61,033 nt of DNA from Melioribacteraceae bacterium (GCA_021740785.1 JAIOZI010000026.1:1-61033); one strand, 5' to 3'. Positions 42,844 through 53,651 are shown, numbered from the stretch's first letter. Numbers and translations are program-made. Notes: generated by a model not told the origin, from the sequence alone.

Positions 42844-44400
42844 ATGAAAAACGACAACTATTTACTATTTTATATATTCCTGACCGTCCGATTTCTTTTT
42901 TTATCAATTCCGGTTTATTCTTTTCAACAAACGATAACCGATACAACTCTAACTGAAAACGCCAACACAACTACAACCGGACCGCTGCTTGCAAAAGTTG
43001 GCGGCAAAAAAATTTACTTAGATGAATTTTACCGAAGAGCCGAATACACAATTCGACCCGCTTACTGCAAGGGGAATACAACATCAGATAAGATGATTAT
43101 TCTAAACTCTCTTATAGCCGAAAAACTTATTGCCCTTGAATATGAAAATGATGAAAAGTTTGCTGCCGACCCGGTAATAAATAATTATTTGAGAGGAAGG
43201 CGCGAACAAGCTATGCGGCAGGTTCTTTTCCTTAATGAAGGATGGGAAAAAGCAGAAATCGAAAAGGAAGATTTGCAGAAAGCGTTTCGTGCTGCCGGAA
43301 GAACTTACCGGGTTAAATTTTTCACTGCAAAAAAACATGCGGAAGTTGATACAATTGAAAACAGCCTGCGGGAACGGTATACTTTCGAACAGATATTCAC
43401 ATATTTCACAGGATCTGAAATTCCGGAGACTCGTGAAATCGATTTTCATTCTAATGAACTGCCACTGATTCAACAAACACTTTTCAGAGATACGCTCAGC
43501 AGAAATCAAATGGTTGGACCGCTTGCCATTGATGACACAACCTTTCTTTATATGAAAATTGATGGTTGGGAAGATGAGGTTACATTGTCTCCGCAGCATA
43601 TTAATGATCGATATGAAACCGTAAAACAAGTAATGCGTGAGTGGAAAGCCGATGAAATTTATGATCAATTTATTGCAGGTGTTATGCGGGAGAAAAAGCT
43701 TGAATTCAACACGAGGATTTTTCTTCAGCTTGCAAAAGTATTGGCGCCTGCTTACCTGAGATCGGAACAGGAAAAAAAAGAAATGTTTCTTAAAGGCGCT
43801 TTCGGCAAGGAGAATGAAATTCCGGGTCTCGATAATTTTGCCGGTGATATTGAAAAACTAAGACCTTTGGATTTATTTAAAATCGATAATGAAATCTGGA
43901 CAGTACAGGATTTTGAAAATTATATTAGTATTCATCCCCTCGTTTTTAGAAAAAAGAAGATCGCAAATAATGAGTTTGCCTTACAGTTGAGATTAGCGGT
44001 TGTTGATATGCTTCAAGATAAATATCTCGCAGAAGAAGCTTATAAAAAAGGATTAGACAAGGACAACCGAGTGATTCAATACCAGAATATGTTTAGGGAT
44101 GCAAATGCCGGCTTGTATGGTAAATACAAATTTCTTGAGTCCTTCGATAAAAAAAATAAAAATGTTTTTGCTGTTATTAATGATTTCCTGAATCCTTATA
44201 TTGACACACTTCAAAAAAAATATTCTGAAGTAATTGAAATAAATGTGGAAGAATTCAATAAAATAAAACTAACCGGAATAGATATGTTTGCCGTTCAAGA
44301 AAACGTACCATACCCGATTATTGTTCCCGGCTTTCCACAGCTTACAACTGATAGACATTTAGATTACGGCAGTAAAATGAATAAACAGAATAAGGATTAA
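42844..44400 (+). CDS. SurA/PrsA-like periplasmic chaperone
   Basis: A 518-residue exported protein with a signal sequence (about residues 1-27). Residues about 40-120 fit the SurA N-terminal chaperone fold: LLAKVGGKKIYLDEFYRRAEYT, then LNSLIAEKLIALEYE. The middle and C-terminal parts are helical and lack an obvious parvulin PPIase motif. It may escort outer-membrane proteins, such as the TonB receptor that follows, to the Bam machine; that link is inferred only from position. The ATG at 42844 is preferred over an adjacent TTG. No clear ribosome binding site. Confidence 0.7.
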   Translation: MKNDNYLLFYIFLTVRFLFLSIPVYSFQQTITDTTLTENANTTTTGPLLAKVGGKKIYLDEFYRRAEYTIRPAYCKGNTTSDKMIILNSLIAEKLIALEYENDEKFAADPVINNYLRGRREQAMRQVLFLNEGWEKAEIEKEDLQKAFRAAGRTYRVKFFTAKKHAEVDTIENSLRERYTFEQIFTYFTGSEIPETREIDFHSNELPLIQQTLFRDTLSRNQMVGPLAIDDTTFLYMKIDGWEDEVTLSPQHINDRYETVKQVMREWKADEIYDQFIAGVMREKKLEFNTRIFLQLAKVLAPAYLRSEQEKKEMFLKGAFGKENEIPGLDNFAGDIEKLRPLDLFKIDNEIWTVQDFENYISIHPLVFRKKKIANNEFALQLRLAVVDMLQDKYLAEEAYKKGLDKDNRVIQYQNMFRDANAGLYGKYKFLESFDKKNKNVFAVINDFLNPYIDTLQKKYSEVIEINVEEFNKIKLTGIDMFAVQENVPYPIIVPGFPQLTTDRHLDYGSKMNKQNKD

Positions 44401-44780
44401 TTCCATTTACATTTATTGTGATATTACTTTTGTGAACAATCTACAGACACCTATTATTCCGGGCAAGATTAACAAATTACTTATACGCCGCAGCCGTGTA
44501 ACTTGTTTTGAAGAAACATGCAATATAATTGCTGGAATTATTGTCAACCCCAATTCGGTCAACCATCTTGTCCTTTGAGACATTAGATTGAATTAGTTAT
44601 TGACAGGCTCTTTACACATTTTGATGAGCTTAATTAAGTTTACTCTTGATAAGGATATGCGTCTCAGAAGGTTGACGAAAAGTTACAAAATTAATTTTCA
44701 AAACCTGTGAGTTAATTCTATTGCAAAGAGTTAATAAATATTTATATCAAAAATTATTTCAGACATATGGGAGATTAAAT
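44401..44780. other. Long leader of the receptor/T9SS operon
   Basis: No gene is supported in 380 bp. The region must carry the promoter of the following trio. TTGACA is present at 44602-44607, without a convincing partner -10 box. Mild A/T-rich stretches occur near the start codon. Confidence 0.45.
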
Positions 44781-47504
44781 ATGTCGTCCAGACAAAAACT
44801 AATATCATTAATTAACATTCTGCTGATTTTAATAATTACACAAGCACATTTCGCTCAAACAACAGGAAAGGTTACAGGAAACATTGTCGATGCCAAGACA
44901 GGCGAAGCAATGATGGGCGCAAACATTCTGCTTGAAGGTACATCACTTGGTGCAGCGGCAGATCTTAACGGTGATTTTATTATTATTAACGTTCCGCCCG
45001 GAAAGTATACGCTAGCCGCGAAGATGATCGGTTATAAAACGATTCGTGTTACCGAAGTAGTCGTTTCGGTAAATCGAACCACTGATCTTGAACTTGAAAT
45101 GGAAGAATCGACAGTGGAGATGGATGAGGTTGTTGTAACCGCATCAACATTTTCTACAAAGAAAGATCAAACCGCATCAATTAAAAACATAAGCGCCGGT
45201 GAAATTGAAGTGCTTCCCGTAGAAAGCATTGGTGCTGTTGTAAATATGCAGGCGGGAATTGTAAGAGGTCACTTCCGCGGAGGTCGATCAGGAGAGACAG
45301 TTACAATGGTTGACGGTATCGAGGTAACTGATGCCTTCCGGGGTACAATGGTTAATCTTGAAAAAGAAGTAGTTCAAGATCTTGAAGTAATTACCGGAAC
45401 ATTCAATGCCGAATACGGTAATGCAATGAGCGGTGTAGTAAATATGGTAACAAAAGACGGCGGAGATAGATACAGTGTTTCTGTGGTTGCGGAACATGGG
45501 AATTTTATCACCTCGCATGATGATATATTTCCCGGGTTGGAAGCATCGGATATTAATAGAGTTCAAGATTACAGGGTTTTTGTTGCGGGTCCGATTATAC
45601 CCAATATGCTGTCATTGATTGCAAACGGACGCTACCAGGATAATAAAGGTCACTTAAATTATATTCGCCGATTTACCCCGACAGATTATAATAATTACGA
45701 AAGCGCAAACCCGGAAGAATGGTGGACGGAATCTACCGGTGATATGGAATACGTTCCCAGCTTTGATAGAAATTATAATTTATTCGGTAAATTGAGTTAT
45801 CAACCGCTAACCGATATCCGAACCTCTATTTCCGTTACAAATGAAAAGAGTGAAAGTATGGGCTACAGCCATTCTTGGAAGTATAACCCGGATGGAGTCA
45901 GCCGCTCGTATTGGGATTCGTTCTCCGCAGCCTTCCAATTGAATCATACGATTTCAAACACATTCTTTTATTTAGCACAGGTCTCCTTCTTTAACACTAA
46001 ATGGAGAAATTCATTGTTTGAAGATCCCCTTGACCCCGGTTATGTTCACGACGGTTATGCTCGAAGCACAGGTCCGGGTTTCTTAACAGGCGGACAAATG
46101 TACGGCTACAACAAAAACGAAACCAATAAGTTAATTGCGAAAATTGCATTTACTTGGCAGATTAATAACGAGCATTTAATTAAAGCGGGATTCGATTATT
46201 CGGGTTACCAAGTAGAAGTGTTAAGCAGCTATGTCCGCAATCAATATTACAACGACTCCCAACTATCCGGAGAGATGACAATTGATCCTGAAACCGGGAA
46301 ACTTTCATTCGTAAACTTTCTCCCGGAGCTGGCTGCAGACAGTATTTTAGGAATTGAAAATTATAACCACAAGCCCTATGATCTCGCTGCCTATATTCAG
46401 GATAAAATGGAATTTGAGAATATGGTAATTAATATTGGTCTTCGATTCGATTATTATAATCCCAATACAGTTTATCCTTCAAATCTTCGTAATCCTGGAA
46501 ACCAGTTGTATTTTGAAGATCAGGAAAAAATGAGCACTTATATAAATACAGAGGCTCAGTATAAAATCAGTCCGCGTTTTGGATTGTCATACCAATTAGG
46601 AGATGCGGCGTTATTGAGATTTGCTTACGGACATTTCTTCCAGCGTCCGAGTTTCGGTGTCTTTTATTCAAACAGTTCGTTCCTAATTAGTCCTTTCGAT
46701 TACGGCTCGACAATGGGTAATCCAAATTTGAAACCCGAAAAAACCGTTTCTTATGAGGTTGGTTTATGGCAGGAAATTGTTCCCGGAATGGGAGTAGAAG
46801 TTGCCGTATTCTATAAAGATATTTATGATCTCTTAACAATTATCCCGGTTACCACTTACAATCAAGTTCGATACGGACTATACAGCAACAAAGATTACGG
46901 AAATGTTCGCGGACTAGAACTTAAGTGGGATTATTTTACCGGCGGATTTTCTGCAGGTGTAAACTATACATTACAATACACAAAAGGTATTGCCGATGAT
47001 CCTTATACCAATTTCAACCGCGCAGGTCAGCAGCTCGATGAATTCAGTATTATGATTCCTCTTTCTTGGGATCAGAGACACACTTTTAATTTGTCTGCAG
47101 GTTATACAATAGAAAAATTCGGCGTCAGCATGACGGCATATTACAATTCAGGATTCCCTTATACATGGTCTCCTTTGCCGGAAACTCGATTATCGGAAAT
47201 AAACCTCCATCCAAACAATTCCCCGATGCCGAGTACGTTTGATATTGATATCAGGGCACATTACAATTTGTGGTCTTATAAAAACATGAATTTAAGATTG
47301 AATCTGTTGGTCTATAATTTACTCGATCAATTGAATGAGTACTCCGTTTATTCATCTACAGGAAGAGCTTATACCGATATCGTAAGAGAAACAGATATAA
47401 CCGAGCATCACAGCGACTTTAACACGTATTATGATAGAATTCAAAATCCGGCGATGTATTCATCTCCGCGGAGAGTTAAGCTTGGATTACAATTTTCATT
47501 TTAG
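44781..47504 (+). CDS. TonB-dependent receptor with carboxypeptidase-regulatory-like domain
   Basis: A 907-residue outer-membrane receptor. A signal peptide (MSSRQKLISLINILLILIIT, then QAHFAQ) is followed by a CarboxypepD_reg-like beta-sandwich (about 27-115; TGKVTGNIVDAKTGEAMMGANI), a plug domain (about 118-230; VVNMQAGIVRGHFRGGRSGETV), and a 22-strand barrel to the C-terminus (ending RRVKLGLQFSF). It would import a large or scarce substrate powered by TonB. I chose the ATG at 44781, after GGGAG, over an upstream TTG. It is the first gene of a rightward trio with a secreted T9SS-tail protein and a PorV-type protein. Confidence 0.9.
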   Translation: MSSRQKLISLINILLILIITQAHFAQTTGKVTGNIVDAKTGEAMMGANILLEGTSLGAAADLNGDFIIINVPPGKYTLAAKMIGYKTIRVTEVVVSVNRTTDLELEMEESTVEMDEVVVTASTFSTKKDQTASIKNISAGEIEVLPVESIGAVVNMQAGIVRGHFRGGRSGETVTMVDGIEVTDAFRGTMVNLEKEVVQDLEVITGTFNAEYGNAMSGVVNMVTKDGGDRYSVSVVAEHGNFITSHDDIFPGLEASDINRVQDYRVFVAGPIIPNMLSLIANGRYQDNKGHLNYIRRFTPTDYNNYESANPEEWWTESTGDMEYVPSFDRNYNLFGKLSYQPLTDIRTSISVTNEKSESMGYSHSWKYNPDGVSRSYWDSFSAAFQLNHTISNTFFYLAQVSFFNTKWRNSLFEDPLDPGYVHDGYARSTGPGFLTGGQMYGYNKNETNKLIAKIAFTWQINNEHLIKAGFDYSGYQVEVLSSYVRNQYYNDSQLSGEMTIDPETGKLSFVNFLPELAADSILGIENYNHKPYDLAAYIQDKMEFENMVINIGLRFDYYNPNTVYPSNLRNPGNQLYFEDQEKMSTYINTEAQYKISPRFGLSYQLGDAALLRFAYGHFFQRPSFGVFYSNSSFLISPFDYGSTMGNPNLKPEKTVSYEVGLWQEIVPGMGVEVAVFYKDIYDLLTIIPVTTYNQVRYGLYSNKDYGNVRGLELKWDYFTGGFSAGVNYTLQYTKGIADDPYTNFNRAGQQLDEFSIMIPLSWDQRHTFNLSAGYTIEKFGVSMTAYYNSGFPYTWSPLPETRLSEINLHPNNSPMPSTFDIDIRAHYNLWSYKNMNLRLNLLVYNLLDQLNEYSVYSSTGRAYTDIVRETDITEHHSDFNTYYDRIQNPAMYSSPRRVKLGLQFSF

Positions 47505-47536
47505 CAAAACGGAATAAAGAATAAATAGGTTATCAA

Positions 47537-50500
47537 ATGGCAACGTTATTGAAAAAAATATTATTGATCTTCTTTTTATTATCTACTGTCGGAATAATTT
47601 ACGGACAGGGCAGGCAATATGACGGTCCCGACGATCCCGCCGGCGATCCGGCAAATAGACGTGAAGGCTGGATGAGCGGCAACAGGGTTTTCTTATATTT
47701 TAAAAACTCAACCGAATTATCATACTGCTGCGGCACACAATATTCTAAATGGCCGAACAATCCTGACGGATTACCGATCACCGACGGTGTGGCATTATTA
47801 GTTGGCGCAAGAGTATTTGTCGATTCGGAAAATGATTCCATCCCGATCACAAATCCCGGCAGAATTTATGCGGGAATTAATCTCGACACTCTTTACTTTC
47901 TCCAGACTAGCTACCGCGAGGAGACTGATTATAATTCCGCCGGAACTGTTGAGTGGGGCTTTCATCCTGTAAAAGGATATTTCAATATTAATGATGAATA
48001 CATTGCTATGAGTCATATTGAAAGTTCATGGCCCTTAGAAGGCTGGCCCGCAAGCGGCGATAGCAGAAAATGGCCCGGTGAATGGAACGGCAGATTTGGT
48101 CGTGGCGTAACTTATGCCGATCAAGAAACTTACTTTGTTGCAAACGATGCACAAGACCAGGAAAATATTTTCAAATCTCCATCCACGCCCCCGGATGAGA
48201 GAGGACCCGTTTATTATCCTCGTCCGGGTGTAAAAATCGGCGATAAAGATCCTGACGTGACACAGCAAAACGGGAAACCGTGGGGAGGTTTGGGAATACG
48301 GGCAGAAGTGAGATCGTTCCAATGGAATAACGTACAAGCACGCGACAATATATTTTTCGAGTATAACTTATCGAATATTTCCGATTACGACCTACCGCAA
48401 GTCGCTTTTGGTTATTGGGTTGATAACGGAATAGGCGGCAACGATCCTTATGACGATCTTGGCTTTTTTGATACTTACGAAGATATGTCATATTCATGGG
48501 ATATCGATGGAATAGGTGAAGGCGGAAGAAGAACCGGTGTGTTTGGATTTGCATACCTCGAAAGTCCCGGAATTGCTTATGATAATCGAGATAATGACGA
48601 GGACGGGTTGATAGATGAAAAACGAGATAATGATGCCGGTGCGTTTGTAGGTCCAACCGACGGAATAGCCGACATCGATGCATTTCTTAAATGGAGTGGA
48701 AAGAGCATTGAAGAATTGAAAGATCACTGGTCGGGAGACGAAGACCAGGATTGGCAGGACGGTGATGATGCCAACGGTGACGGTGTGTATTCGGCTGACG
48801 AGTTCTACGGTGATGATGTTGGTTTGGATGGCGTTGGACCCAAAGACTTGAACTATACTGGTCCCGATGAAGGCGAATGCAATCACATGCCGGATTATAT
48901 GGAAGGTATCGGCAGTGAACCAAATTTTGCAATTACTGATATTTCAGAATCCGATATGATAGGTTTGACCACATTTCAATTGTTCCGCATACCTTCACAT
49001 ACGGCGCCTTATCATAATTGGTTCCGTCACGATTTTGATCTATGGACGCGTTTAAGTTCCGATACGCTGATGGAATATACGGGTCAAACAGCAAACCTTG
49101 TTGAATTTTTTGCATCCGGTATTTTTCCGCTCTACAAAGGAAGAACAGAACGAATTTCTATGTCAATGCTTCACTCATTCGATACAGTTGAAGGATTAAA
49201 CTCTTCCGAGCACCGGGCGCCTGCATTATTCAAACAAAAAGAAATTGTTGAAGGAATTTATGTGACTGACTACCGGTTCGCTCAGCCGCCGGAAATGCCG
49301 ACTCTAAAAGCTTATGCCCTTGACGGTAAAGTTGTTTTATCATGGGATGACCGGGCAGATAAACTTACTCACGATCCTTTTCTTGGAAATAGAAATGACT
49401 TTGAAGGCTACAAATTATATCGATCAACTGATATGTTTTTTAGTGACGCTGAATTAATTACGGACGGTTACGGAACAGCAAATATTCTTAAACCTATTTT
49501 TGAATGCGACTTGATTGATGAATACGAAGGATTCGCCGATTGGGGCGAGGTAAACGGACAAGGTTTTTATCTCGGAGATAATACCGGGATTGTACATTAC
49601 TTTGTTGATGACAACGTTCAAAACGGCAGAACATATTATTATGGTTTGACAGCGTATGATTATGGCATTGCAGATTTTGGATCCGAAGGAATTTCTCCTT
49701 CAGAAAATAATCTTGTAATTGATCTGGATGAGTATGGATCAATTCGTGATATAGGCAGAAACATTCAAATTGTTATTCCCACAGTAAAAGCAGCAGGTTA
49801 TGTTGAGCCTCAGTTAGAAATTTTAGCCGGATCAACCGATATGAACGGAACACAATTAAATATTAATATTCTCGGTGAATCGGAATATGAATTGGATAAA
49901 ACTTATAAGGTGAAGTTCGGTATTGATACTCTCGGTCATTTTCAACTTGCTGAAATTTTAAGGCATCACACGGACTTTTCTTATAAAGCAAATGAGCTGC
50001 ACGTTTATGAAGCCGGCAGCAAAGATTCTCTCATTTATTCCGAAACACCGGCTGAACATGTCTTATCGAATATTGTTGAAGTAGATGGAATTTATCAGTT
50101 TAACAATTTGGGTGTAGAGACCGAATTAATAGACGGATTTAATTTGATTATCAAACCCGATAATAGTCCCGTTTCTGTTGACATGGAAAATACCGGTTGG
50201 CTCACCGGAGACGGTTCAATTAATATTATTCATAACGAAAGTGCGATGAGATATTTTCCGTGGGAATATGAGTTTGTGTTTACCGGTCCGGACGAAATCT
50301 ACACTACTCGAACAAATGTATATCTCGGAATTCTTGATGCAGAAGGCACCAGTGTAAAACGAGAGAAGTTTCTTTTCGATTATGAATTCAATTTTTATGT
50401 GATCAACAAAACATTTAAGGACTCTTCCGGGAATTTCGAAAAACTTGATCTCCTTGCAATTGACGACAACGAAGACGGTGTGTTCAATTATGCGGATGAT

Positions 50501-51034
50501 TTCTTCGTCGCAGGTGTTTTCGCTACAAGAGATGAGCATATAAGATGGACTACCACTCTTTTCAACTTTGATTTCAAGGATGTAGAAGCCGGTGATATGC
50601 CGCGCCCAAATGATGTTTATAGATTCTATTTCAAAAGACCATTTGGCTATAATGATTCTCTTATGTTCAGAATAAATGCCTTCCAGGAAGTGAAAAAAGA
50701 AGATATAAAATCAATGATGAATAGGATCCGGGTTGTACCGAATCCTTATGTTGCGGGCAATACAATGGAGCCTGCAAGTACGATCGTCAATTTTGAACAA
50801 AAAAGACAAATAATGTTCACACATGTTCCTGCCGAATGTGAAATCAAAATTTATTCTGCAAGCGGAGTTCTTGTCGATGAAATTTTCGTTAATAATTCCG
50901 CAGACGATGGTTCGGTTCACTGGGATTTAAGAACACGGGAAAACCTTGAAATTGCTGCCGGTGTATATATTTATCACGTTAAAGCTAACGAAACCGGCGA
51001 CGAGAAAATCGGGAAGTTTGCAATAATTAAATAA
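47537..51034 (+). CDS. Large secreted protein with T9SS sorting-type C-terminus
   Basis: A 1165-residue exported protein with a signal peptide (residues about 1-23). The mature part has Ca-binding-like loops (DNDEDGLIDEKRDND near residue 355 and DANGDGVYSADEF near 412), one or more fibronectin-III-like segments (about 590-730), and a final about 85-residue domain with VVPNPYVAGN and the sorting-type end AAGVYIYHVKANE … GKFAIIK. The C-terminal tail is the T9SS sorting signal. It probably reaches the cell surface. It follows the TonB receptor by 32 nt and precedes the PorV-like gene, so the three look like one operon. Confidence 0.85.
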   Translation: MATLLKKILLIFFLLSTVGIIYGQGRQYDGPDDPAGDPANRREGWMSGNRVFLYFKNSTELSYCCGTQYSKWPNNPDGLPITDGVALLVGARVFVDSENDSIPITNPGRIYAGINLDTLYFLQTSYREETDYNSAGTVEWGFHPVKGYFNINDEYIAMSHIESSWPLEGWPASGDSRKWPGEWNGRFGRGVTYADQETYFVANDAQDQENIFKSPSTPPDERGPVYYPRPGVKIGDKDPDVTQQNGKPWGGLGIRAEVRSFQWNNVQARDNIFFEYNLSNISDYDLPQVAFGYWVDNGIGGNDPYDDLGFFDTYEDMSYSWDIDGIGEGGRRTGVFGFAYLESPGIAYDNRDNDEDGLIDEKRDNDAGAFVGPTDGIADIDAFLKWSGKSIEELKDHWSGDEDQDWQDGDDANGDGVYSADEFYGDDVGLDGVGPKDLNYTGPDEGECNHMPDYMEGIGSEPNFAITDISESDMIGLTTFQLFRIPSHTAPYHNWFRHDFDLWTRLSSDTLMEYTGQTANLVEFFASGIFPLYKGRTERISMSMLHSFDTVEGLNSSEHRAPALFKQKEIVEGIYVTDYRFAQPPEMPTLKAYALDGKVVLSWDDRADKLTHDPFLGNRNDFEGYKLYRSTDMFFSDAELITDGYGTANILKPIFECDLIDEYEGFADWGEVNGQGFYLGDNTGIVHYFVDDNVQNGRTYYYGLTAYDYGIADFGSEGISPSENNLVIDLDEYGSIRDIGRNIQIVIPTVKAAGYVEPQLEILAGSTDMNGTQLNINILGESEYELDKTYKVKFGIDTLGHFQLAEILRHHTDFSYKANELHVYEAGSKDSLIYSETPAEHVLSNIVEVDGIYQFNNLGVETELIDGFNLIIKPDNSPVSVDMENTGWLTGDGSINIIHNESAMRYFPWEYEFVFTGPDEIYTTRTNVYLGILDAEGTSVKREKFLFDYEFNFYVINKTFKDSSGNFEKLDLLAIDDNEDGVFNYADDFFVAGVFATRDEHIRWTTTLFNFDFKDVEAGDMPRPNDVYRFYFKRPFGYNDSLMFRINAFQEVKKEDIKSMMNRIRVVPNPYVAGNTMEPASTIVNFEQKRQIMFTHVPAECEIKIYSASGVLVDEIFVNNSADDGSVHWDLRTRENLEIAAGVYIYHVKANETGDEKIGKFAIIK

Positions 51035-51056
51035 AGGATTATTGGGATAAAAAATT

Positions 51057-52133
51057 ATGACGACTCAAAAATTAGGTAATAAAATGAAAACTCTATTGGT
51101 TGTAATTACTTTAATTTTATTGCAGGTAAGTTTGTTTGCTCAGAAACCTTACCGCGTAGGAACAACTGCCGCAAGTTTTCTCGAAGTTGGTTACGGTTCT
51201 GCAGGCAATGCAATGGGAGATGCTTATGTAAGTATGGTGAATGATTTATCATCTGCATATTGGAATCCCGCCGGATTAGCTTCTATGGAAAAACATGAAG
51301 CGATGTTTGCATATCAACCGTGGCTAGCCGATATCAACACATCGTTTGCTGCTGTGGGAATTGTGCTGCCGTCGATTGGAACTATTGCCGCAAGTCTTGT
51401 AAGCATGGATTACGGAGAAATGGATGTTACAACGATGAGAATGCAGGAAGGTACCGGCGAAAAATTTACGGCAAATGATATCGCGGTTGGATTAAGTTTC
51501 GCACGTAAACTTGCAACCTGGTTTTCATTCGGCGCTACTGCAAAATATATTTCACAGACTATTTGGCATACTTCCGCCAGTTCAATGGCGGTTGATCTTG
51601 GAGTTAAAATCAACACTAATTTCTTTTCTCCAACCGGGAATAATGAAGATGGTCTGGCAATTGGTATGAGTATTTCTAATTACGGCATCCCGCTTCAATT
51701 TGACGGCATTGATCTTTCTTATCCAATTGACATTTCTCCCGATGAAGCAGGTAATTACAAAAATACTTCTGGTCAATTCAAAATGCAGTCATGGGATTTA
51801 CCTCTTATTTATAGAATAGGTTTTTCGGTTACACCGGTTTACTTAACAAATCACAAGTTCACAATTTCAGTTGATGCTCTCCATCCAAATAATAACAGTG
51901 AACATGTGAATCTCGGTGCACAATATATTTTAACCTTCGCATCATTCGGAAGTTTCTATATTAGAGGCGGTTACAAGGCTTTGTTTATGGATAGAAGCGA
52001 TTACGGTTTAGCACTCGGGTTTGGTGTTGATATTCATGCTCTTTATAATGAAGGAATCAAACTCAATTATTCCTTCCGTGAGCATAAGGTCTTAGGAAAT
52101 ACGCATTCGTATGAAGTAGCAGTCAGATTCTAA
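51057..52133 (+). CDS. PorV/PorQ-family outer-membrane protein
   Basis: A 358-residue exported protein. The signal peptide (MKTLLVVITLILLQVSLFAQ) follows a nine-residue leader; the real start may be the ATG at 51084. The conserved N-terminal EVGYGSAGNAMGDAYVSMVNDLSSAYWNPAGLA is the hallmark of the PorV/PorQ/UPF0164 group, a FadL-related barrel. PorV is a T9SS component that carries cargo tails to the attachment complex. Placed after the T9SS-tail protein gene by 22 nt, it likely handles that cargo or supports the general system. A strong terminator follows. Confidence 0.88.
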   Translation: MTTQKLGNKMKTLLVVITLILLQVSLFAQKPYRVGTTAASFLEVGYGSAGNAMGDAYVSMVNDLSSAYWNPAGLASMEKHEAMFAYQPWLADINTSFAAVGIVLPSIGTIAASLVSMDYGEMDVTTMRMQEGTGEKFTANDIAVGLSFARKLATWFSFGATAKYISQTIWHTSASSMAVDLGVKINTNFFSPTGNNEDGLAIGMSISNYGIPLQFDGIDLSYPIDISPDEAGNYKNTSGQFKMQSWDLPLIYRIGFSVTPVYLTNHKFTISVDALHPNNNSEHVNLGAQYILTFASFGSFYIRGGYKALFMDRSDYGLALGFGVDIHALYNEGIKLNYSFREHKVLGNTHSYEVAVRF

Positions 52134-52146
52134 AATAATTTTTTTT

Positions 52147-52178
52147 ATCCCGGTTGAAAATTCAGCCGGGATTTTTTT
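52147..52178 (+). terminator. Rho-independent terminator
   Basis: ATCCCGG and CCGGGAT pair, with extension through TTGAA/TTCAG, and are followed by seven T. It ends the receptor, T9SS cargo and PorV-like trio. Confidence 0.88.
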
Positions 52179-52305
52179 AACCTCTCATTTCAATCCTTTT
52201 TCGTATCCCCAAGTTTTTTCAATTGCAAATATTGACTTTCAGTCATAGATAAAAATTGGTAATTTCCGGTTAATATATTATTCAACAAATAACAGTTCCC
52301 TATCT

Positions 52306-53649
52306 ATGGCAAAAAAACCTATTCCCAAAACGTTTGTGCTTGATACAAACGTAATACTTCACGACCCGACCTGCATTAATCAATTCGAAGAAAACAACAT
52401 TGTAATTCCGCTTGCTGTAATAGGCGAGATCGATCAGTTTAAACGCGGCAGTCAAGTTATCAACTTGAATGCGCGTGAATTTACCCGTACCCTTGATTCG
52501 ATAACCGGGAATGCTATTTTTGACGGCGGCGTTTCCCTGGGCGAAGGAAAGGGAAAAGTACGGGTTGTTATTACAAAAGGATTAAGCAAAGAAATTCAAG
52601 AAGCTTTCCGTGAAGACAATGCAGATCACCGTATTTTAAGTGCGGCTTATGATCTTCATAAAAAGAGCATGGGTAAAACAAAGGTTGTGTTAGTTACGAA
52701 GGATGTTAACCTCCGCATGAAGGCAAAAGCAATGGGAGTACAGTCCGAAGATTACACAACCGACCGGATACTAAGTATTGAGGAACTCTACAGCGGTAAA
52801 GAGATTTTTGATAATTTTGACGACGATATTCTCAGACAATTTTATTCGGCTCCGTACGAAATTCCCGCTGAAGAAATCATGGAGAAGGTAAAGACCGATT
52901 ATTTCCCGAATAAATTTTTTATAATCAGAAACTTGCAGCGCTCAGCCCTTGCTCATTTGGATTCCTCGCTTGAAACATTCAGTCGTATCGACAAGCAGCC
53001 GGTTTACGGTATTAATCCCCGCAATGCAGAACAAACATTTGCAATCAATGCGCTGGTTAACAACGATATTCCACTTGTAACAATGACAGGGAAAGCCGGT
53101 ACGGGAAAAACTCTTTTGGCTTTGGCAAGCGCGCTTCATGTAAAAAAACATTACCGTCAAATTTTTATTGCGCGCCCTGTTATTCCGCTGAGCAATAAAG
53201 ATATCGGTTATCTTCCGGGAGATGTAGAGAGCAAACTTGGTCCCTATATGCAGCCTTTATGGGATAACCTGAAAGTAATACAGGATCAGTTTAAAGATAA
53301 CGATAAAAATTACATCGCCATTTCGAATATGATAAAAGAAGAGAAGCTAGTTATTGAACCGTTGAGTTATATACGGGGCAGAAGTCTGCAGAGAATTTTC
53401 TTTATCGTTGACGAAGCACAAAACTTAACTCCGCATGAAGTTAAAACAATAATTACACGCGCAGGCGAAGGTGCAAAAGTTGTGCTGACCGGGGATATTT
53501 ATCAAATTGATCACCCTTATTTAGATTCGCAATCGAACGGACTTACTTATTTAATAGAGCATTTCAAGGGACAAAAACTATACGCTCATGTAACATTAGA
53601 AAAAGGGGAAAGATCAGAGCTTGCCGAACTCGCGAGTAACCTGTTGTGA
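52306..53649 (+). CDS. PIN-PhoH fusion ATPase (PhoH2/YlaK type)
   Basis: A 447-residue protein. Residues about 8-150 are a PIN nuclease domain with Asp13 (VLDTNVILHD), Glu41, Asp107 and Asp133 in place. Residues about 230-447 are a PhoH-type P-loop ATPase with Walker A GKAGTGKT (262-269) and Walker B FIVDEAQNL. This PIN-PhoH fusion, as in PhoH2/YlaK, is a ribonuclease with helicase-like activity in characterised members. No separate antitoxin is seen. The next gene's start overlaps the stop region closely. Confidence 0.92.
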   Translation: MAKKPIPKTFVLDTNVILHDPTCINQFEENNIVIPLAVIGEIDQFKRGSQVINLNAREFTRTLDSITGNAIFDGGVSLGEGKGKVRVVITKGLSKEIQEAFREDNADHRILSAAYDLHKKSMGKTKVVLVTKDVNLRMKAKAMGVQSEDYTTDRILSIEELYSGKEIFDNFDDDILRQFYSAPYEIPAEEIMEKVKTDYFPNKFFIIRNLQRSALAHLDSSLETFSRIDKQPVYGINPRNAEQTFAINALVNNDIPLVTMTGKAGTGKTLLALASALHVKKHYRQIFIARPVIPLSNKDIGYLPGDVESKLGPYMQPLWDNLKVIQDQFKDNDKNYIAISNMIKEEKLVIEPLSYIRGRSLQRIFFIVDEAQNLTPHEVKTIITRAGEGAKVVLTGDIYQIDHPYLDSQSNGLTYLIEHFKGQKLYAHVTLEKGERSELAELASNLL

Positions 53650-53651
53650 TT

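Noticed and set aside
43102-43668. A leftward frame of 188 codons inside the SurA-like gene
   Set aside because: Antisense shadow of a coding region; no start signal and no domain.
48171-48886. Leftward frames of 170 and 130 codons inside the T9SS cargo gene
   Set aside because: They overlap each other and the real gene and show low-complexity His/Arg/Tyr-rich sequence from antisense reading.
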